Shown piece by piece: positions 1-8,918 of a stretch of DNA of 64,000 nt. Positions within the stretch are counted from its first letter, which is position 1. Each line of letters starts with the position of its first letter. Source of the stretch: CAWGAJ01 sp963820545 (lineage in GTDB: Bacteria; Planctomycetota; Planctomycetia; Pirellulales; Thermoguttaceae); assembly GCA_963820545.1 (NCBI GenBank), contig CAWGAJ010000001.1:1922001-1986000 (forward strand), given 5' to 3'. The position numbers were made by a program, and so were the translations under genes. Below the pieces are notes generated by a model, which saw only the letters and a list, made by a program, of their open reading frames with translations, was not told the origin of the DNA and ran no database searches.

Positions 1-1
1 A

Positions 2-1210
2 AATAATCTCTGGAAACAACGACTCGATCCGAAACCACTCCAGGCGACCAATCAGGAAAATCCGATAACGCATCGTTTTCAATACCCCCTGCAACACACG
101 CTCGGATATTTGAATACTCCATTCCAGCCCCTGCAAACCAATACTACGGATCCCACGAGCGATCCTTATTCCTATCGCGGCGATCCGCAGCAACCGTTCC
201 CATGGCTGACGTGGAACAATCGGCCGTTTGCCAGCCCGCTGGAACTGCTGCTGGTTTCAACATGGCGGTCGTCGCAACTGCTTAGTTGGTACAATCGCTC
301 GCAGAATACAAATAGTTATGCGCAATTCCTCAGTAATTATCCGAATTTGATGAACTTTTTCATGTCAACGACTAATCCTGATACGGGCGCGGCGATGCAA
401 TTGTACCGTTTGCTGGATTACGTCGATGTGCCGTCGCGGTTTGTGGAAACGGAGATCCAAGGCAATCCGACGTACATGGCCAGTGGCAACCATATTTTCC
501 ATCCGCCCTTTAACTTTATTCCCACCTATCGCGAACCGGGGCGAATAAATCTGAACACGATTTTCAGCGAGGATGTTTTTAAGGGATTGCTGAACCTGCC
601 CGACCTGGGCAACGGCGGCATTTGGAACCAGTTTGTGCGCAGTTGCCGCGGATACGATGCCGCTCCACAGGCTGATATATTCGCCATTAACAATGATTTC
701 CCCACTCAGTTTGTCAATCCCTTCCGTTCGGCCAGCAATGCATTCATGATTCCCTTGGATCCAATGAAAAACGCCATCGGCGATGATATAAACGCAACTT
801 TGCTGCGAGCAGTGGATCCGGCCAATCCCAACACGCCGCTATTCGCATTTGGTTCGACTTATGACTACAACAACACCCAACGCAATCCATATTTTTACTA
901 CCAAGAATTACAACGATTAGGCAACCTGGTGACCACGCGGTCGAACGTGTACGCGGTGTGGATCACGGTGGGATATTTTGAGGTGAAACCGAAAAAGAAA
1001 AATGTTTTAGCGGGCGAAACCGTGGATGGAATACCCGATACCGCGCATCCGGATGGATACGAATTGGGTCAGGAACTAGGCAGCGATACGGGCGAGATCG
1101 TGCGGCATCGGGCGTTTTATATGATCGACCGGACCATTCCCGTGGGATTCATCCGCGGGCAGGATTTGAACGTGGAAAAAGCAATCCTGCTGAAAAGGTT
1201 TATTGAATAG
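2..1210 (+). CDS. Hypothetical protein, 3' part (5' end outside window)
   Basis: The reading frame is open from base 2, so this is the C-terminal part (about 400 residues) of a protein that begins outside the window. A TTG at 110 could serve as a start, but nothing supports it. The visible part is soluble and rich in Asn, Pro and Tyr. Towards the end it carries TRSNVYAVWITVGYFEV, then a charged stretch and a final segment with RAFYMIDRTIPVGF. From memory, similar endings occur in large planctomycete and verrucomicrobial proteins encoded near pseudopilins; I treat that link as weak inference. No catalytic motif is visible. No operon partner follows: 360 bases of repeat-containing spacer separate it from ubiD. 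Confidence 0.6.
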   Translation, partial: NNLWKQRLDPKPLQATNQENPITHRFQYPLQHTLGYLNTPFQPLQTNTTDPTSDPYSYRGDPQQPFPWLTWNNRPFASPLELLLVSTWRSSQLLSWYNRSQNTNSYAQFLSNYPNLMNFFMSTTNPDTGAAMQLYRLLDYVDVPSRFVETEIQGNPTYMASGNHIFHPPFNFIPTYREPGRINLNTIFSEDVFKGLLNLPDLGNGGIWNQFVRSCRGYDAAPQADIFAINNDFPTQFVNPFRSASNAFMIPLDPMKNAIGDDINATLLRAVDPANPNTPLFAFGSTYDYNNTQRNPYFYYQELQRLGNLVTTRSNVYAVWITVGYFEVKPKKKNVLAGETVDGIPDTAHPDGYELGQELGSDTGEIVRHRAFYMIDRTIPVGFIRGQDLNVEKAILLKRFIE

Positions 1211-1453
1211 AGGTCGGGGGACCGGGCAGGGATGAACGCAGAAGTCAGAACGCAGAACGCAGAAGTAAAAACTGAAAACCAAGTGCGAAGTACTTTTCCC
1301 TATACCCTAGCCCCTCTTCTCTCTCACCTAATTCATGGCTCGCAACATTAAAAAAACTGCTCGCCTGCCGGCGACAAAGTTTCCGAAACTGCAAAAACGC
1401 ATGCGCACGGCGCGCATTCCGGCAACAAAAAACCGAATATTTGATAAAGCACA

Positions 1454-1480
1454 CTCCCGGCACAAATGCCGGGGCTAAAC
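1454..1480 (+). repeat. Palindromic repeat, CCCGGCACAA..GGGGCTAAA family, copy 1
   Basis: A 27-base element with stem CCCGGCA/TGCCGGG and the tail GGGGCTAAAC. Near-identical copies lie at 45394-45420 and, on the other strand, at 59793-59819. It sits between the hypothetical gene and ubiD, in a 360-base spacer that otherwise holds only low-complexity repeats. Confidence 0.7.
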
Positions 1481-1520
1481 TTTTTGTTCCCGGCGGCTGT
1501 TAGCCGTCGGCTATTAAAAA

Positions 1521-1574
1521 ACTATCCACTATCCATTATCCACTCTTTACTATCCACTCTCCACTCTTCACTAA
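1521..1574 (+). repeat. Degenerate TATCCACT tandem repeat
   Basis: About six imperfect tandem copies of an 8-base unit (ACTATCC, ATTATCC, ACTCTTT and similar) end directly at the ATG of ubiD. Related runs such as GAGTGGA and GGATAGGG occur in many spacers of this window. Confidence 0.6.
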
Positions 1575-1576
1575 TT

Positions 1577-3420
1577 ATGGGTTATCGAACGCTTCGCCAG
1601 TGCGTTGACGATCTCGCGGCCAGGGGCCAACTGGTGAGGATCGAGGAGGAGATCGATCCCAACTTGGAAGCGGCGGAAATTCAGCGCCGCGTGTTTCGCG
1701 CGGGCGGGCCGGCGATGTATTTTGCCCAGGTAAAAGGCTGCCAATTCCCCATGGTGAGCAATCTATTCGGCAACATGGAGCGGGTGCGATATTTGTTCCG
1801 CGACGCGCTGGAGGGGCTTAAACGGCTGGTTTGGCTGCAAGTCGATCCCGCCGATATGTTTCGCCGTCCGCGAGTGTATCTGCGCGCCCCTGGTTTGCGC
1901 TAAACGCGCGGCCGAAAAAAGTGCGCAGCGGGCCGGTGCTCGCCCGCGAGATCACGCTGGAGCAACTGCCGCAGTTTAAGTCGTGGCCCAACGACGGCGG
2001 GGCGTACGTGACCTTGCCGCAGGTTTACAGCGAGGATCCCCAGGCGCCGGGTTTTGGCCGATCGAACTTGGGCATGTACCGCGTGCAGATTTCCGGGGGC
2101 GAGTACGAGCGGAACCGGGAGGTGGGAGTGCACTATCAGTTGCAGCGCGGCATCGCGGCGCATCATGCCAAGGCGATTCGGCGCAAGGAGATTTTACGGG
2201 TGAACGTGTTCGTGGGCGGACCGCCGGCCATGAGCGTGGCCGCCGTGATGCCCCTGCCGGAAGGCATGAGCGAACTGGGCTTTGCCGGTTTGCTGGGCCG
2301 GCGCCGGGTGGCGATGATCTGTCGAGGCGAAACACTGCCCATTGCGGCCGAGGCCGATTTCTGCATTACTGGTTATCTCGATCCCCAGCGGCTGAAGCCC
2401 GAGGGACCGTTCGGCGATCACCTGGGTTACTATAGTCTGGCGCACGGGTTTCCTGTGATGCACGTGGAACACGTGTATCACCGCGAGGACGCGATTTGGC
2501 CGTTTACGGTGGTGGGCCGGCCGCCGCAGGAAGACACGATCCTCGGCCAACTGATTCAGGAGCTGGCGGGCGAGGCCATACCCAAGACGATTCCGGGGAT
2601 CAAGGCGGTGCACGCAGTCGACGCCGCCGGGGTGCATCCGCTGTTGTTGGCCATCGGCAGCGAGCGTTACGTGCCGTATGATGAGCGTCGGCCGCGGGAA
2701 TTGCTCACCCTGGCCAACGCGCTGTTGGGCCAGGGGCAGTTGTCGCTGGCCAAGTATTTGTGGATTGTGGCGGAAGAGGACCAGCCGGGATTGGACATCC
2801 ATCACGTACCCGATTTCTTCCGTCACGTGTTGGAACGAGTCGATTGGCGGCGCGATTTGCACTTTCAGACTTGCACCACGATCGACACCTTGGACTACAG
2901 CGGCGGCCGTTTGCACGAAGGATCGAAGGTAGTGATCGCCGCCGCCGGACCCGCGGTGCGCACGCTGGCCGTGGGAATGGATAGCCGGTTGACACTTCCC
3001 GAGGAGTTGGGCTTGAAAAGGCCGCGGGTGTTTTTGCCGGGGATCTTGGTGCTGGAAGGGCCGCCGTTTGTTGCCAACGCCCAGGGGCGCGATGAGGCGA
3101 TTGAGCGATTTTGTGCGCGTTATAAGCGGGATGACGCCATTAACGGTTTTCCCCTGGTGGTGATTGTCGATCAGAGCGAATTTGCCGTGGCGAACCTGGA
3201 GAATTTTCTTTGGGTAACGTTTACGCGCAGCGATCCTGCCCGGGATATTTACGGGATTGAATCAGGCGTGGCCGATAAGCACTGGGGCTGTCATGGATCA
3301 CTGGTGATCGATGCCCGCGGCAAGCCGCATCATGCCCCGCCGCTGGTGGAGGATCCCGCGGTGAGCAAACGCGTCGACGCCCTGGCCGCCCCGGGCGGGC
3401 CGCTGCATGGTATCATTTAG
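1577..3420 (+). CDS. ubiD: UbiD family decarboxylase, frameshifted
   Basis: This encodes a UbiD-type prenylated-FMN-dependent decarboxylase of about 614 residues, a family that removes the carboxylate from 4-hydroxybenzoate-like or menaquinone precursors in the cytoplasm. The first frame starts MGYRTLRQCVDDL at 1577 and stops at 1903; homology resumes in another frame (ARPKKVRSGPVLAREITLE) and runs to 3420. Family motifs in the second part are EGPFGDHLGYYS and GRPPQEDTILG. The shift lies in a CCCC run near 1893, where one extra C would restore the reading. This may be a sequencing indel or a real lesion. The partner UbiX is not in the window, and the true substrate cannot be told from sequence. 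Confidence 0.85.
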
Positions 3421-3515
3421 CATGGGTAGCACGGGCATCTTGCCCGTGAACTAAGCAGCGGCGCTAAACCACACTGCTGGACAAGCCAGCAGTGGCACAC
3501 GGCATGGTATCATTT
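3405..3515. repeat. Palindromic block flanked by a 14-bp direct repeat
   Basis: GCATGGTATCATTT occurs at 3405-3418 (the last codons of ubiD) and again at 3502-3515. Between the copies lie two hairpins: CACGGGCA TCT TGCCCGTG at 3431-3449 and CACTGCTGG ACAAG CCAGCAGTG at 3472-3494. The layout looks like an inserted element with a target duplication. Both ends keep a stop codon for ubiD. Confidence 0.7.
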
Positions 3516-3518
3516 GAT

Positions 3519-4412
3519 ATGGATAACATCCAAGTTGACGGACTGTTATTGATTGCCTGGTTCTTTATGATCGGCGCGGTGATCGGCAGTTTCTTGAATG
3601 TGGTAGTGTATCGACTGCCGCGGAACATGAGTCTGATCGAGCCGCCCTCGCATTGTCCCGCGTGCAAACATCGGATCAGGTGGTTCGATAACATCCCCAT
3701 CATCTCTTGGGTGATGCTGCGCGGCAGATGCCGCGATTGCAAAGCGGCAATCTCCGCCAGATATCCCTTGGTGGAAGCAATAACTGCCGGCACGTTCGCG
3801 TTGATAACCGCGGCGGAGTTTACCTGCAAAGGATGCAACTTGCCGCTGGGCGAAATGCAGATAGCCGAGAATATAATTCTCGTCACCCGGAACAATTGGG
3901 AACTTTATGGAATAATGCTCTATCACTTGTTGCTGTTGTGCACGCTGCTGGCCGCGGGCCTGATGGAGATCGATGGCCATCGGGCGCCGTGGCGATTGTT
4001 TGCGACGGCCTTGCTCGTGGGCGTACTGGCGCCTTTGGCGTGGCCATGTCTGCGGCCCGTACATGCCTGGCCGACACTGCCTGATTCCTTAAGTCGAGTA
4101 GCGGATGCCGTTGCGGGATTGGCGGCGGGAGGCGTGCTGGGTTACATTAGCCGGCGCATACAAAAAACCGCATTGCCCGGCGGGCTTTGCTGGGGTTTGC
4201 TCTGCGTGGGCGTATTTCTCGGCTGGCAGGCGGTCTGCTCGTTGGCCGCTTTAATAGCGTTGATAGCTTTGGCGGTTGTCGCTTTTTGCAGGTGGAACAA
4301 GAAAAAGGCCGCGGATGGGCCGATTACGATAGGGCTTTATGCCGCTACCTTGGGGTGGATATTAATTTGGTCAACAATAGTCGATTCATTCAAGCATCTT
4401 GTTCATTTATAG
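3519..4412 (+). CDS. Prepilin peptidase-like (A24 family) membrane protein lacking the GxGD aspartate
   Basis: The N-terminal half is a clear prepilin-peptidase methyltransferase-type domain: GSFLNVVVYRLPR after the first membrane segment, then a four-cysteine zinc motif (CPAC and CRDC, about residues 46-74) and ARYPLVEAITAG. The C-terminal half is a membrane domain with a possible first catalytic Asp in MEIDGHRAP. Where family members have GxGDxKL before LGWQA, this protein reads PGGLCWGLLCVGVFLGWQA, so the second catalytic Asp is absent. I chose ATG 3519 because the earlier ATG (3504) and GTG (3492) lie in the duplicated ubiD end and the repeat. It may be an inactive or divergent enzyme; no pilus genes are in view. 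Confidence 0.75.
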   Translation: MDNIQVDGLLLIAWFFMIGAVIGSFLNVVVYRLPRNMSLIEPPSHCPACKHRIRWFDNIPIISWVMLRGRCRDCKAAISARYPLVEAITAGTFALITAAEFTCKGCNLPLGEMQIAENIILVTRNNWELYGIMLYHLLLLCTLLAAGLMEIDGHRAPWRLFATALLVGVLAPLAWPCLRPVHAWPTLPDSLSRVADAVAGLAAGGVLGYISRRIQKTALPGGLCWGLLCVGVFLGWQAVCSLAALIALIALAVVAFCRWNKKKAADGPITIGLYAATLGWILIWSTIVDSFKHLVHL

Positions 4413-4469
4413 AACCTATTGTAGGCTTTAATTACCAAGGGATTGGGGATTAGTTATGGGTATATAATA

Positions 4470-5366
4470 ATGACTGAAGAACAAGAACGTGAAATAAATC
4501 TGCAAAATATTCTCCAATCGCTGAGCTATCGGGTGGCCTACAAGGACGTGGATTTTCTGGCCCAGCCGGAACTCCGCGCCGCGCGAATGGAACTGGAATT
4601 GCTCAAGCCCGAGCTGTATTTCCAATGGAACAAGATCCGCTCCACGGTCGTGGTCTTCGGCAGCACACGGATCCTGAAGCCGGATGCGGCCCACGAACAA
4701 TTGGAGCGCGCCCGGGCCCTCTTGGCCGACACGCCCAACGACATCCGGCGTCAGCGGGCGGTGGCCCGGGCAGAGGAAATAGCCAAGCGGAGCCATTACT
4801 ACGAAACCGCGCGCCAGTTTGCCCAACAGGTTTCCACGGCATGTCAAAAAGAGGACCAGTACGATTACGTAGTGATCACCGGCGGCGGGCCGGGCATCAT
4901 GGAGGCGGCCAATCGCGGGGCATACGAAGCGGGAGCAAAGTCCATCGGCCTGAACATCCGACTTCCCCAAGAACAACAGCCTAATTCGTATATCACTCCC
5001 GAACTGTGTTTTCAATTTCATTATTTTGCGATGCGGAAGTTTCATTTTCTGCTGCGGGCCAAGGCGTTGGTGGTCTTTCCCGGGGGTTTTGGCACGATCG
5101 ACGAGCTGTTCGACGCCCTGGCGCTGCGTCAATCCAAACGGATGCAGGAAATTCCCATTATCATGTTTGGTCGGGAATATTGGCAGCGCGTGATCAACTT
5201 TAGCTTTTTGGCCGACGCGGGCGCCATCGACGACGCGGATCTGGACCTGTTCCGCTATGCTGAAACCGCCGAAGAAGCCTGGAAAATAATCCAGCAGTTT
5301 CACCATAATCGAAGGATGCGGAACACGAACGTCGACGGCGGAAGCGAGGCCTGGCCCTTCGATTGA
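4470..5366 (+). CDS. LOG family / TIGR00730-type Rossmann protein
   Basis: A cytosolic Rossmann-fold protein of the LOG (lysine decarboxylase-like) family, about 298 residues. The signature is PGGFGTIDELFDAL near residue 205, preceded by GGGPGIMEAANRGA, the nucleotide-binding and catalytic motifs of this family. Characterised members release ribose 5-phosphate from nucleoside monophosphates such as cytokinin ribotides; the substrate here is unknown. It has an N-terminal extension of roughly 100 residues before the Rossmann core, as in larger LOG proteins. I place the start at ATG 4470 (MTEEQEREIN) rather than the upstream TTG at 4443. It follows the prepilin-peptidase-like gene by 57 bases and could be cotranscribed. 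Confidence 0.8.
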   Translation: MTEEQEREINLQNILQSLSYRVAYKDVDFLAQPELRAARMELELLKPELYFQWNKIRSTVVVFGSTRILKPDAAHEQLERARALLADTPNDIRRQRAVARAEEIAKRSHYYETARQFAQQVSTACQKEDQYDYVVITGGGPGIMEAANRGAYEAGAKSIGLNIRLPQEQQPNSYITPELCFQFHYFAMRKFHFLLRAKALVVFPGGFGTIDELFDALALRQSKRMQEIPIIMFGREYWQRVINFSFLADAGAIDDADLDLFRYAETAEEAWKIIQQFHHNRRMRNTNVDGGSEAWPFD

Positions 5367-5424
5367 TCCGCAATTGATATAACCGCAAGGCAACGTTATT
5401 TGTTACTAATTGAAGGAGTGCAAG

Positions 5425-6591
5425 ATGGCACAGCCATGGACCATGACGGGTAGTTTAATTCTGGCCTTGTTACTGGCCGCAGCGGCGCCTGCCGCGGAAC
5501 AACAAGCGAAAAAGCCGGCGGAAAAAGCGGCGGTTAAACAACCGGCGGCCGAAAGCCCGGGGGAGGAAAAAACGGCGACTGATTTATATTCCGTGCCGGA
5601 AGGAACGCCGCAGGAATTGCTGGAGTTTATTGAAAAAATCTTGCGGAATATGCCGGAAAGCGAGGAAGCCCGCGAGAAAGGCCGCCAGGCGATGTTGCAA
5701 GCGGCGGAGAAGATTCTGGCCGCCAATCCACAAGACAAGGAATTGGACATTGCCGTTGACGTAAAAATACACTTTCTCGACAAGCCGGAAAATGTGAGCG
5801 CCTTCGCCGAAGAGTTGAAAAAGGCGGGCCATGAAAAACAGGCGCGGAGGGTGCGGGGATTTCTCTTGCAAATTGAGATGCGCACCGCAATCATGAGCGG
5901 AGAAAAGGACCTGAAAAGCTCGCTTGATAAAGTCATCAAGTTTTTGCAGGAATCTCCGCCGCAGGCCAGCGATTTGGATTTAGCGATCATGGCCGGGCAA
6001 ATTGCCGAGTTCCAAGGCGACAACGCCTATGCGGCGGAGGTTTATCGCCAACTGGGAAAGGTGTTCAGTGAGAGCACAGATGAACGTCTGGCCGAATTCG
6101 GCAAGAAATTAGCAGGCGTGGTGCGGCGGTTGTCGCTTTTGGGCCAGAAGATGCAACTGGAAGGCAAACTGCTTTCCGGCGAAAGCTTCGATTTCGCGAA
6201 ATACAAGGGAAAAGTGGTGTTGGTCAATTTTTGGGCGACCTGGTGCGGACCTTGCCTGGCGGAATTACCTAACCTGAAGAAAGACTACGAAACCTATCAC
6301 GATAAAGGTTTCGACATTATCGGCTTTAGTTGCGATTTCAGGCGTGAAGCCCTGGAAACATTTCTCCAGGAAAATGAAATTCCCTGGGCCATAGTCTACG
6401 GCGACAATGGGCCCAGTCCCACGGTGGATTACTATGGCATCCTGGGAATTCCCACGATGATCCTGGTGGGCAAAGACGGCAAGGTAATCGAAGTGAACGC
6501 CAGCGGCAAGGTACTGGGCCAACAATTGGAAAAACTCCTCGGCCCGACAAAAGAGAAAAAAGCCGAGAAAAAAACCGACAAGAAAAATTAG
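5425..6591 (+). CDS. Exported thioredoxin-fold (TlpA/ResA-like) protein
   Basis: A secreted or periplasmic thiol-disulfide protein of about 388 residues. ATG 5425 has AAGGAG eight bases upstream, which decides the start. Residues 1-25 form a signal peptide (SLILALLLAAAAPAAE). An alpha-helical, charge-rich region of some 225 residues follows. The last 150 residues are a redoxin domain with VLVNFWATWCGPCLAELP, containing the CxxC redox site, and the conserved cis-Pro in ILGIPTMILVG. The C-terminus is a Lys-rich tail. Proteins of this layout usually reduce periplasmic disulfides, for example in cytochrome maturation, but no cytochrome genes are nearby, so its target is unknown. Confidence 0.82.
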   Translation: MAQPWTMTGSLILALLLAAAAPAAEQQAKKPAEKAAVKQPAAESPGEEKTATDLYSVPEGTPQELLEFIEKILRNMPESEEAREKGRQAMLQAAEKILAANPQDKELDIAVDVKIHFLDKPENVSAFAEELKKAGHEKQARRVRGFLLQIEMRTAIMSGEKDLKSSLDKVIKFLQESPPQASDLDLAIMAGQIAEFQGDNAYAAEVYRQLGKVFSESTDERLAEFGKKLAGVVRRLSLLGQKMQLEGKLLSGESFDFAKYKGKVVLVNFWATWCGPCLAELPNLKKDYETYHDKGFDIIGFSCDFRREALETFLQENEIPWAIVYGDNGPSPTVDYYGILGIPTMILVGKDGKVIEVNASGKVLGQQLEKLLGPTKEKKAEKKTDKKN

Positions 6592-6603
6592 TCGGCGTCT
6601 ATA

Positions 6604-6628
6604 CGTTCCCGGGCGGAGCCCGGGAACG
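6604..6628. terminator. Perfect palindrome, possible bidirectional terminator
   Basis: CGTTCCCGGGC GGA GCCCGGGAACG is an 11-bp perfect stem between the convergent ends of the thioredoxin-like gene (6591) and lpxI (6665). It has no T-tract, so it may be a dispersed repeat acting as a terminator. Directly after it (about 6635-6658) is a reversed copy of the GTCATCCTGAGCGTAGCGAA repeat, related to the copy at 10930. Confidence 0.5.
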
Positions 6629-6664
6629 AGGAATAGATCCTTCGCTACGCTCAGGATGACTATA

Positions 6665-7558
6665 TTATGCCTGCAACTTGCCAGACGGTTCGCTGCCGTC
6701 GGGCAATGACACTATGGCGAGTTTGTGTCGGTCGGCAAAGGCGATCACTTCAGCCTGGTCTAAGAAGATGGTCTTACCCGCTTCCACGGCCAGCACTTTG
6801 GCGCCGGACTGGACCATGGTTTCCAGGGTACACAGGCCGATCGTGGGGACATCGAAGCGCATGTCTTGTTGGGGCTTGGCTACTTTGACGACCGTAAAAC
6901 CGCCGGCCGGGCAGAGCGAGCCGGCGCGACGAATGCACTGATCGGTGCCCTCGACGGCCTCTACGGCCAGCACGGCCTGATCCTTGACCGCCACGCTTTG
7001 TCCGATATCCAGGCGGCCCAGTTCCTTGGCCATGCGCCAAGCAAATTGAATATCTTTCCACTGCCAGGAGTTGGGGCCGCGTCGGGTAAGTTGGCCGGGC
7101 GAGACCAGCAGTTCCGGGGCATAATCGGTGGCCGGCGCCAGCCGGATGCCCGCGGAGGCGAACTCGTCGACGATGGCCGTCATCAGCGAATCGTCGCGGC
7201 AGTCTTTTTGTCGGGTCCAGAAATGCGGCAGGAACATACGTATTGTGCGCCAATCGGGCAAATGACGAATCCAGGCAAAACGCTGAAACAAACGCACCTT
7301 GAAAATTTTGCCAGCCATCGTGGCTTCAGCAACGCCGTGCCGCTGGAAATAGCGGATGGCATAAGCAAATCTGGCCAGCCCGCACCACTGGAAATGATCG
7401 CATACTTGACGCAATGCCGGATCGGCGTGTCCGACGACTCCCAGGCAATAAGTCTCGCATCCCTGACGGCGCAAGGCATCGGCGATCGCCAGCGGATAAC
7501 GCCCCCAACCGGCCAAAATGCCCACCCGACGCGGTACAGTGCCTGTTGCTGATGCCAT
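6665..7558 (-). CDS. lpxI: UDP-2,3-diacylglucosamine pyrophosphatase LpxI
   Basis: LpxI (DUF1009 family, 297 residues; the usual length is about 270-290) hydrolyses UDP-2,3-diacylglucosamine to lipid X and UMP in lipid A synthesis, replacing LpxH. Visible features are the N-terminal GILAGWGRYPLAIADALRRQG, the central VGHADPALRQVCDHFQW and TIRMFLPHFWTRQKDCRDD, and the C-terminal VLAVEAVEGTDQCIRRAG with VDVPTIG-like DVPTIGLCTLETM. It begins 20 bases after lpxD on the same strand, so the two form an operon. This pairing argues for a real lipopolysaccharide-type outer membrane in this organism. No lesions are visible. Confidence 0.9.
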   Translation of the reverse strand: MASATGTVPRRVGILAGWGRYPLAIADALRRQGCETYCLGVVGHADPALRQVCDHFQWCGLARFAYAIRYFQRHGVAEATMAGKIFKVRLFQRFAWIRHLPDWRTIRMFLPHFWTRQKDCRDDSLMTAIVDEFASAGIRLAPATDYAPELLVSPGQLTRRGPNSWQWKDIQFAWRMAKELGRLDIGQSVAVKDQAVLAVEAVEGTDQCIRRAGSLCPAGGFTVVKVAKPQQDMRFDVPTIGLCTLETMVQSGAKVLAVEAGKTIFLDQAEVIAFADRHKLAIVSLPDGSEPSGKLQA

Positions 7559-7578
7559 TATTTGTCTAGGAAGGTTCC

Positions 7579-8685
7579 TTAAGCGGCGTGTTGCTCGCGA
7601 GGATCGTCGGTGTCGAGGTCCGAAGTGTCGCTACTGAGCGCCAGTCCGTCGGCAATACCCGCCTGGGCGGCCAGGCGTTCCACGATCCGCTGCAACTTTT
7701 TAAGTTGTTGGCGCATCTCGGGCAGTTTACTTAAGGCCGCTTGCTTGATTTTTTGTTCGCGTTCGGGAGTGGCGGGAATGCCGATCATTCTGGCGCCCTC
7801 GGGCACGTCGTTGGTCACGCCGGCCATAGCCCCCAATACTGCCCGATGGCCAATGTGCACGTGATCGCGCACGCCCACCTGTCCGGCCATGGTTACATAA
7901 TCTCCGGAGGTCGTGCTGCCGGCAACGCCCACCTGGGAACAGAGCATGTTGTGCCGGCCAATGCGGCAGTTATGGGCGACCATCACCAGGTCGTCGATTT
8001 TGGTGCCCTCGCCGATAACTGTGGGGCCGTAAGTGCCGCGGTCGATGGTCGAGCCGGCGCCGATTTCCACGTCCGCGCCGAGGATCACATTGCCCAATTG
8101 GGCCGAAAGCACGTGCCGGCCGTCGGCAAAACCATAGCCGAATCCGTATGCGCCCAACACGGCGTTGGCGTGGATCACGCAGCGCGGACCGACAACGGTA
8201 TCCTCATATAGCACGGTGTTGGGAAAGATGGTCACGTTTTCGCCGATCAGTGATCCGACCATGATGTGCACGCCAGAGTGGATGGTGGATCCGGCGCCGA
8301 TAATCACGTCATCGCCGATGGAGGCGTAGGGGTAGACGTCCACGTTGTCGGCGATCTGGGCCGTGGGGCTCACTGCGGCCAAGGGACTGATGCCGATCCG
8401 CCTTTCCTGGCGCTGGGGGTGGAAATGGAGCACCACGATGGCAAAGGCCCGATGGACGTCGTCGACCAAGATGGCGGGAATGTCGCGGCAGTTGAAATTT
8501 TGCGGCGCGATTATGGCCGTGGCGCGGCCCTGCTGTAAGAGGTGGTTCTTGCCGTCGCCATCGACCAATGTAATCTGACCAGGCTCGGCGTCGCGCAAAG
8601 AAGCCGCCCCTTGGATCAAGATATTTTCATCGCCGACAAGCCGACCCTCGACCAGTGCAGCCAGCTCGCCCAGAGTAGCCTGCAT
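7579..8685 (-). CDS. lpxD: UDP-3-O-acylglucosamine N-acyltransferase LpxD
   Basis: LpxD transfers a hydroxyacyl chain from acyl-ACP to the 2-amino group of UDP-3-O-acylglucosamine, the third step of lipid A synthesis. The 368-residue protein has the N-terminal uridine-binding domain (residues 1-100) and a left-handed beta-helix of hexapeptide repeats. The catalytic His lies in LVMVAHNCRIGRHNMLC, and GSTIDRG sits upstream in the helix. The C-terminus (about 50 residues) is an extended helical and acidic tail. It is the first gene of the lpxD-lpxI operon. The 230-base spacer to the divergent kinase gene should hold both promoters; I see no clear promoter boxes there. Confidence 0.93.
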   Translation of the reverse strand: MQATLGELAALVEGRLVGDENILIQGAASLRDAEPGQITLVDGDGKNHLLQQGRATAIIAPQNFNCRDIPAILVDDVHRAFAIVVLHFHPQRQERRIGISPLAAVSPTAQIADNVDVYPYASIGDDVIIGAGSTIHSGVHIMVGSLIGENVTIFPNTVLYEDTVVGPRCVIHANAVLGAYGFGYGFADGRHVLSAQLGNVILGADVEIGAGSTIDRGTYGPTVIGEGTKIDDLVMVAHNCRIGRHNMLCSQVGVAGSTTSGDYVTMAGQVGVRDHVHIGHRAVLGAMAGVTNDVPEGARMIGIPATPEREQKIKQAALSKLPEMRQQLKKLQRIVERLAAQAGIADGLALSSDTSDLDTDDPREQHAA

Positions 8686-8918
8686 GATGCGGATTCCTTT
8701 CCGTCAGAACTCCTTATCAAACCCCCTGACCTGAGGGGGCATTAACGAGTGGCAGAGTAATCTACCAAAGCCCTGCCCAGCGGACAAGGTCATTTGGGAA
8801 TCCTGAAAAAGGCCGGTTTGGATAGATTTTTCGCAAGATGAGACGTGCAAAAACCTTCGGCAATAGCTGGACGTATTAAACATGAGGGATATTATTCCAT
8901 AGGAAGTGTGATTTGCAT

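Noticed and set aside
2194..2916. Long minus-strand open frame opposite ubiD
   Set aside because: It overlaps a well-supported gene, has a His/Gln/Arg-rich composition typical of antisense frames in GC-rich DNA and shows no family motif.
3492..3518. Upstream starts (GTG 3492, ATG 3504) for the prepilin-peptidase-like gene
   Set aside because: They lie in the palindromic repeat and in the duplicated end of ubiD, so they are probably products of the insertion.
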